Assembly (NCBI GenBank): GCA_002483425.1
Contig: DLHW01000030.1
Location: forward strand, 75,937 to 139,936
Length of the DNA: 64,000 nt
Reading direction: 5' to 3'
Source of the DNA: Methylococcaceae bacterium UBA7658
GTDB lineage: Bacteria > Pseudomonadota > Gammaproteobacteria > Methylococcales > Methylomonadaceae
Below the pieces are notes generated by a model. It was given only the letters and a program-made list of their open reading frames with translations. It did not search any database and was not told where the DNA came from. The position numbers were made by a program, and so were the translations under genes. Below, piece after piece: positions 63,878 through 64,000 of this stretch (position 1 is its first letter; the number at the start of each line of letters is the position of its first letter).

Positions 63878-64000
63878 CTATACATCCGTTTGATTTGTTT
63901 TGGGTTTAAAAACCAAATAACCCACAAAAAGCCCTAGCGCAAGCAGGATCAAACCGGCTATTAATATACCGGAATCGATTTTACTTCCGCTGTCAGCCGG
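63878..64000 (-). CDS. haoA: C-terminal end of hydroxylamine oxidoreductase (rest outside the window)
   Basis: The reverse strand ends a reading frame in ADSGSKIDSGILIAGLILLA followed by LGLFVGYLVFKPKTNQTDV and a stop at 63878-63880. This is a single C-terminal membrane helix with a short tail. HaoA enzymes of ammonia- and methane-oxidising proteobacteria carry such a C-terminal anchor, while soluble relatives lack it. Only about 40 codons are visible, so the heme sites cannot be checked. The identity rests on the adjacent haoB-like gene and the anchor. Confidence 0.55.
   Translation of the reverse strand, partial: PADSGSKIDSGILIAGLILLALGLFVGYLVFKPKTNQTDV

Overview
The window looks like chromosomal DNA of a gammaproteobacterial methanotroph (order Methylococcales, Methylobacter/Methylomonas-like). 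The evidence is the gene content: haoB preceded by the 3' end of haoA at the right edge, a bc1 complex operon followed by sspAB, lpoA-yraN-diaA, a TonB/ExbB/ExbD set, cytochrome c4, and many short dispersed palindromes. The genus is an inference from gene content, since no rRNA or methane monooxygenase gene is present. I see no tRNA, rRNA or CRISPR array.

Left third (1-15.7 kb), mostly housekeeping: guaB (cut by the window edge), a membrane fatty-acid hydroxylase/sterol-desaturase-like enzyme, argS with an SPOR-domain protein, the petABC operon for ubiquinol:cytochrome c reductase, sspA-sspB, rsmI divergent from lpoA-yraN-diaA, and convergent trpE-trpG. Between trpE and rpe lies a roughly 2 kb accessory insert (15.7-17.8 kb). 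It carries a BrnT-type toxin with its antitoxin and an FRG-domain gene enclosed by palindromic and inverted repeats.

Middle (17.8-39 kb): rpe, a fumarylacetoacetate-hydrolase family gene, a QseBC-like two-component system whose kinase has a tandem duplication in its sensor domain, hemW, kup, a DedA-family gene and tonB-exbB-exbD. A Tat-type FAD amine-oxidase-like protein is paired with a membrane protein. A decaying, repeat-rich zone (31-36.8 kb) follows. It holds a TPR membrane protein, a diguanylate cyclase, a protein with an almost uninterrupted CxxC array, two remnants of a spermidine synthase gene and three remnants of a REP-associated (Y1/RAYT) transposase. An acyltransferase/acyl-ACP-synthetase fusion closes this part.

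Right third (39-64 kb): an SbcC-type ATPase without an adjacent sbcD is followed by a type II restriction-modification cluster (cytosine-5 methyltransferase, HNH nuclease, Vsr). Next come a lipase-maturation-factor-like protein, a Nudix hydrolase, cytochrome c4, a fused membrane/spermidine-synthase-like protein, a tandem PilZ-like protein, rsmD and a pair of M16 peptidases. A second accessory island (54.6-58.5 kb) has a CopG/ParE-type toxin-antitoxin pair, a large ankyrin-repeat protein and a membrane coiled-coil protein. The window ends with ctaB, a trpD2-like gene, an MltD-like transglycosylase and haoB/haoA(partial).

The parts most worth a second look are the FRG/BrnT insert with nested repeats, the CxxC-array protein, the duplicated speE-palindrome-transposase wreckage next to the FAD oxidase pair, the SbcC plus R-M-Vsr block, and the ankyrin/coiled-coil island.
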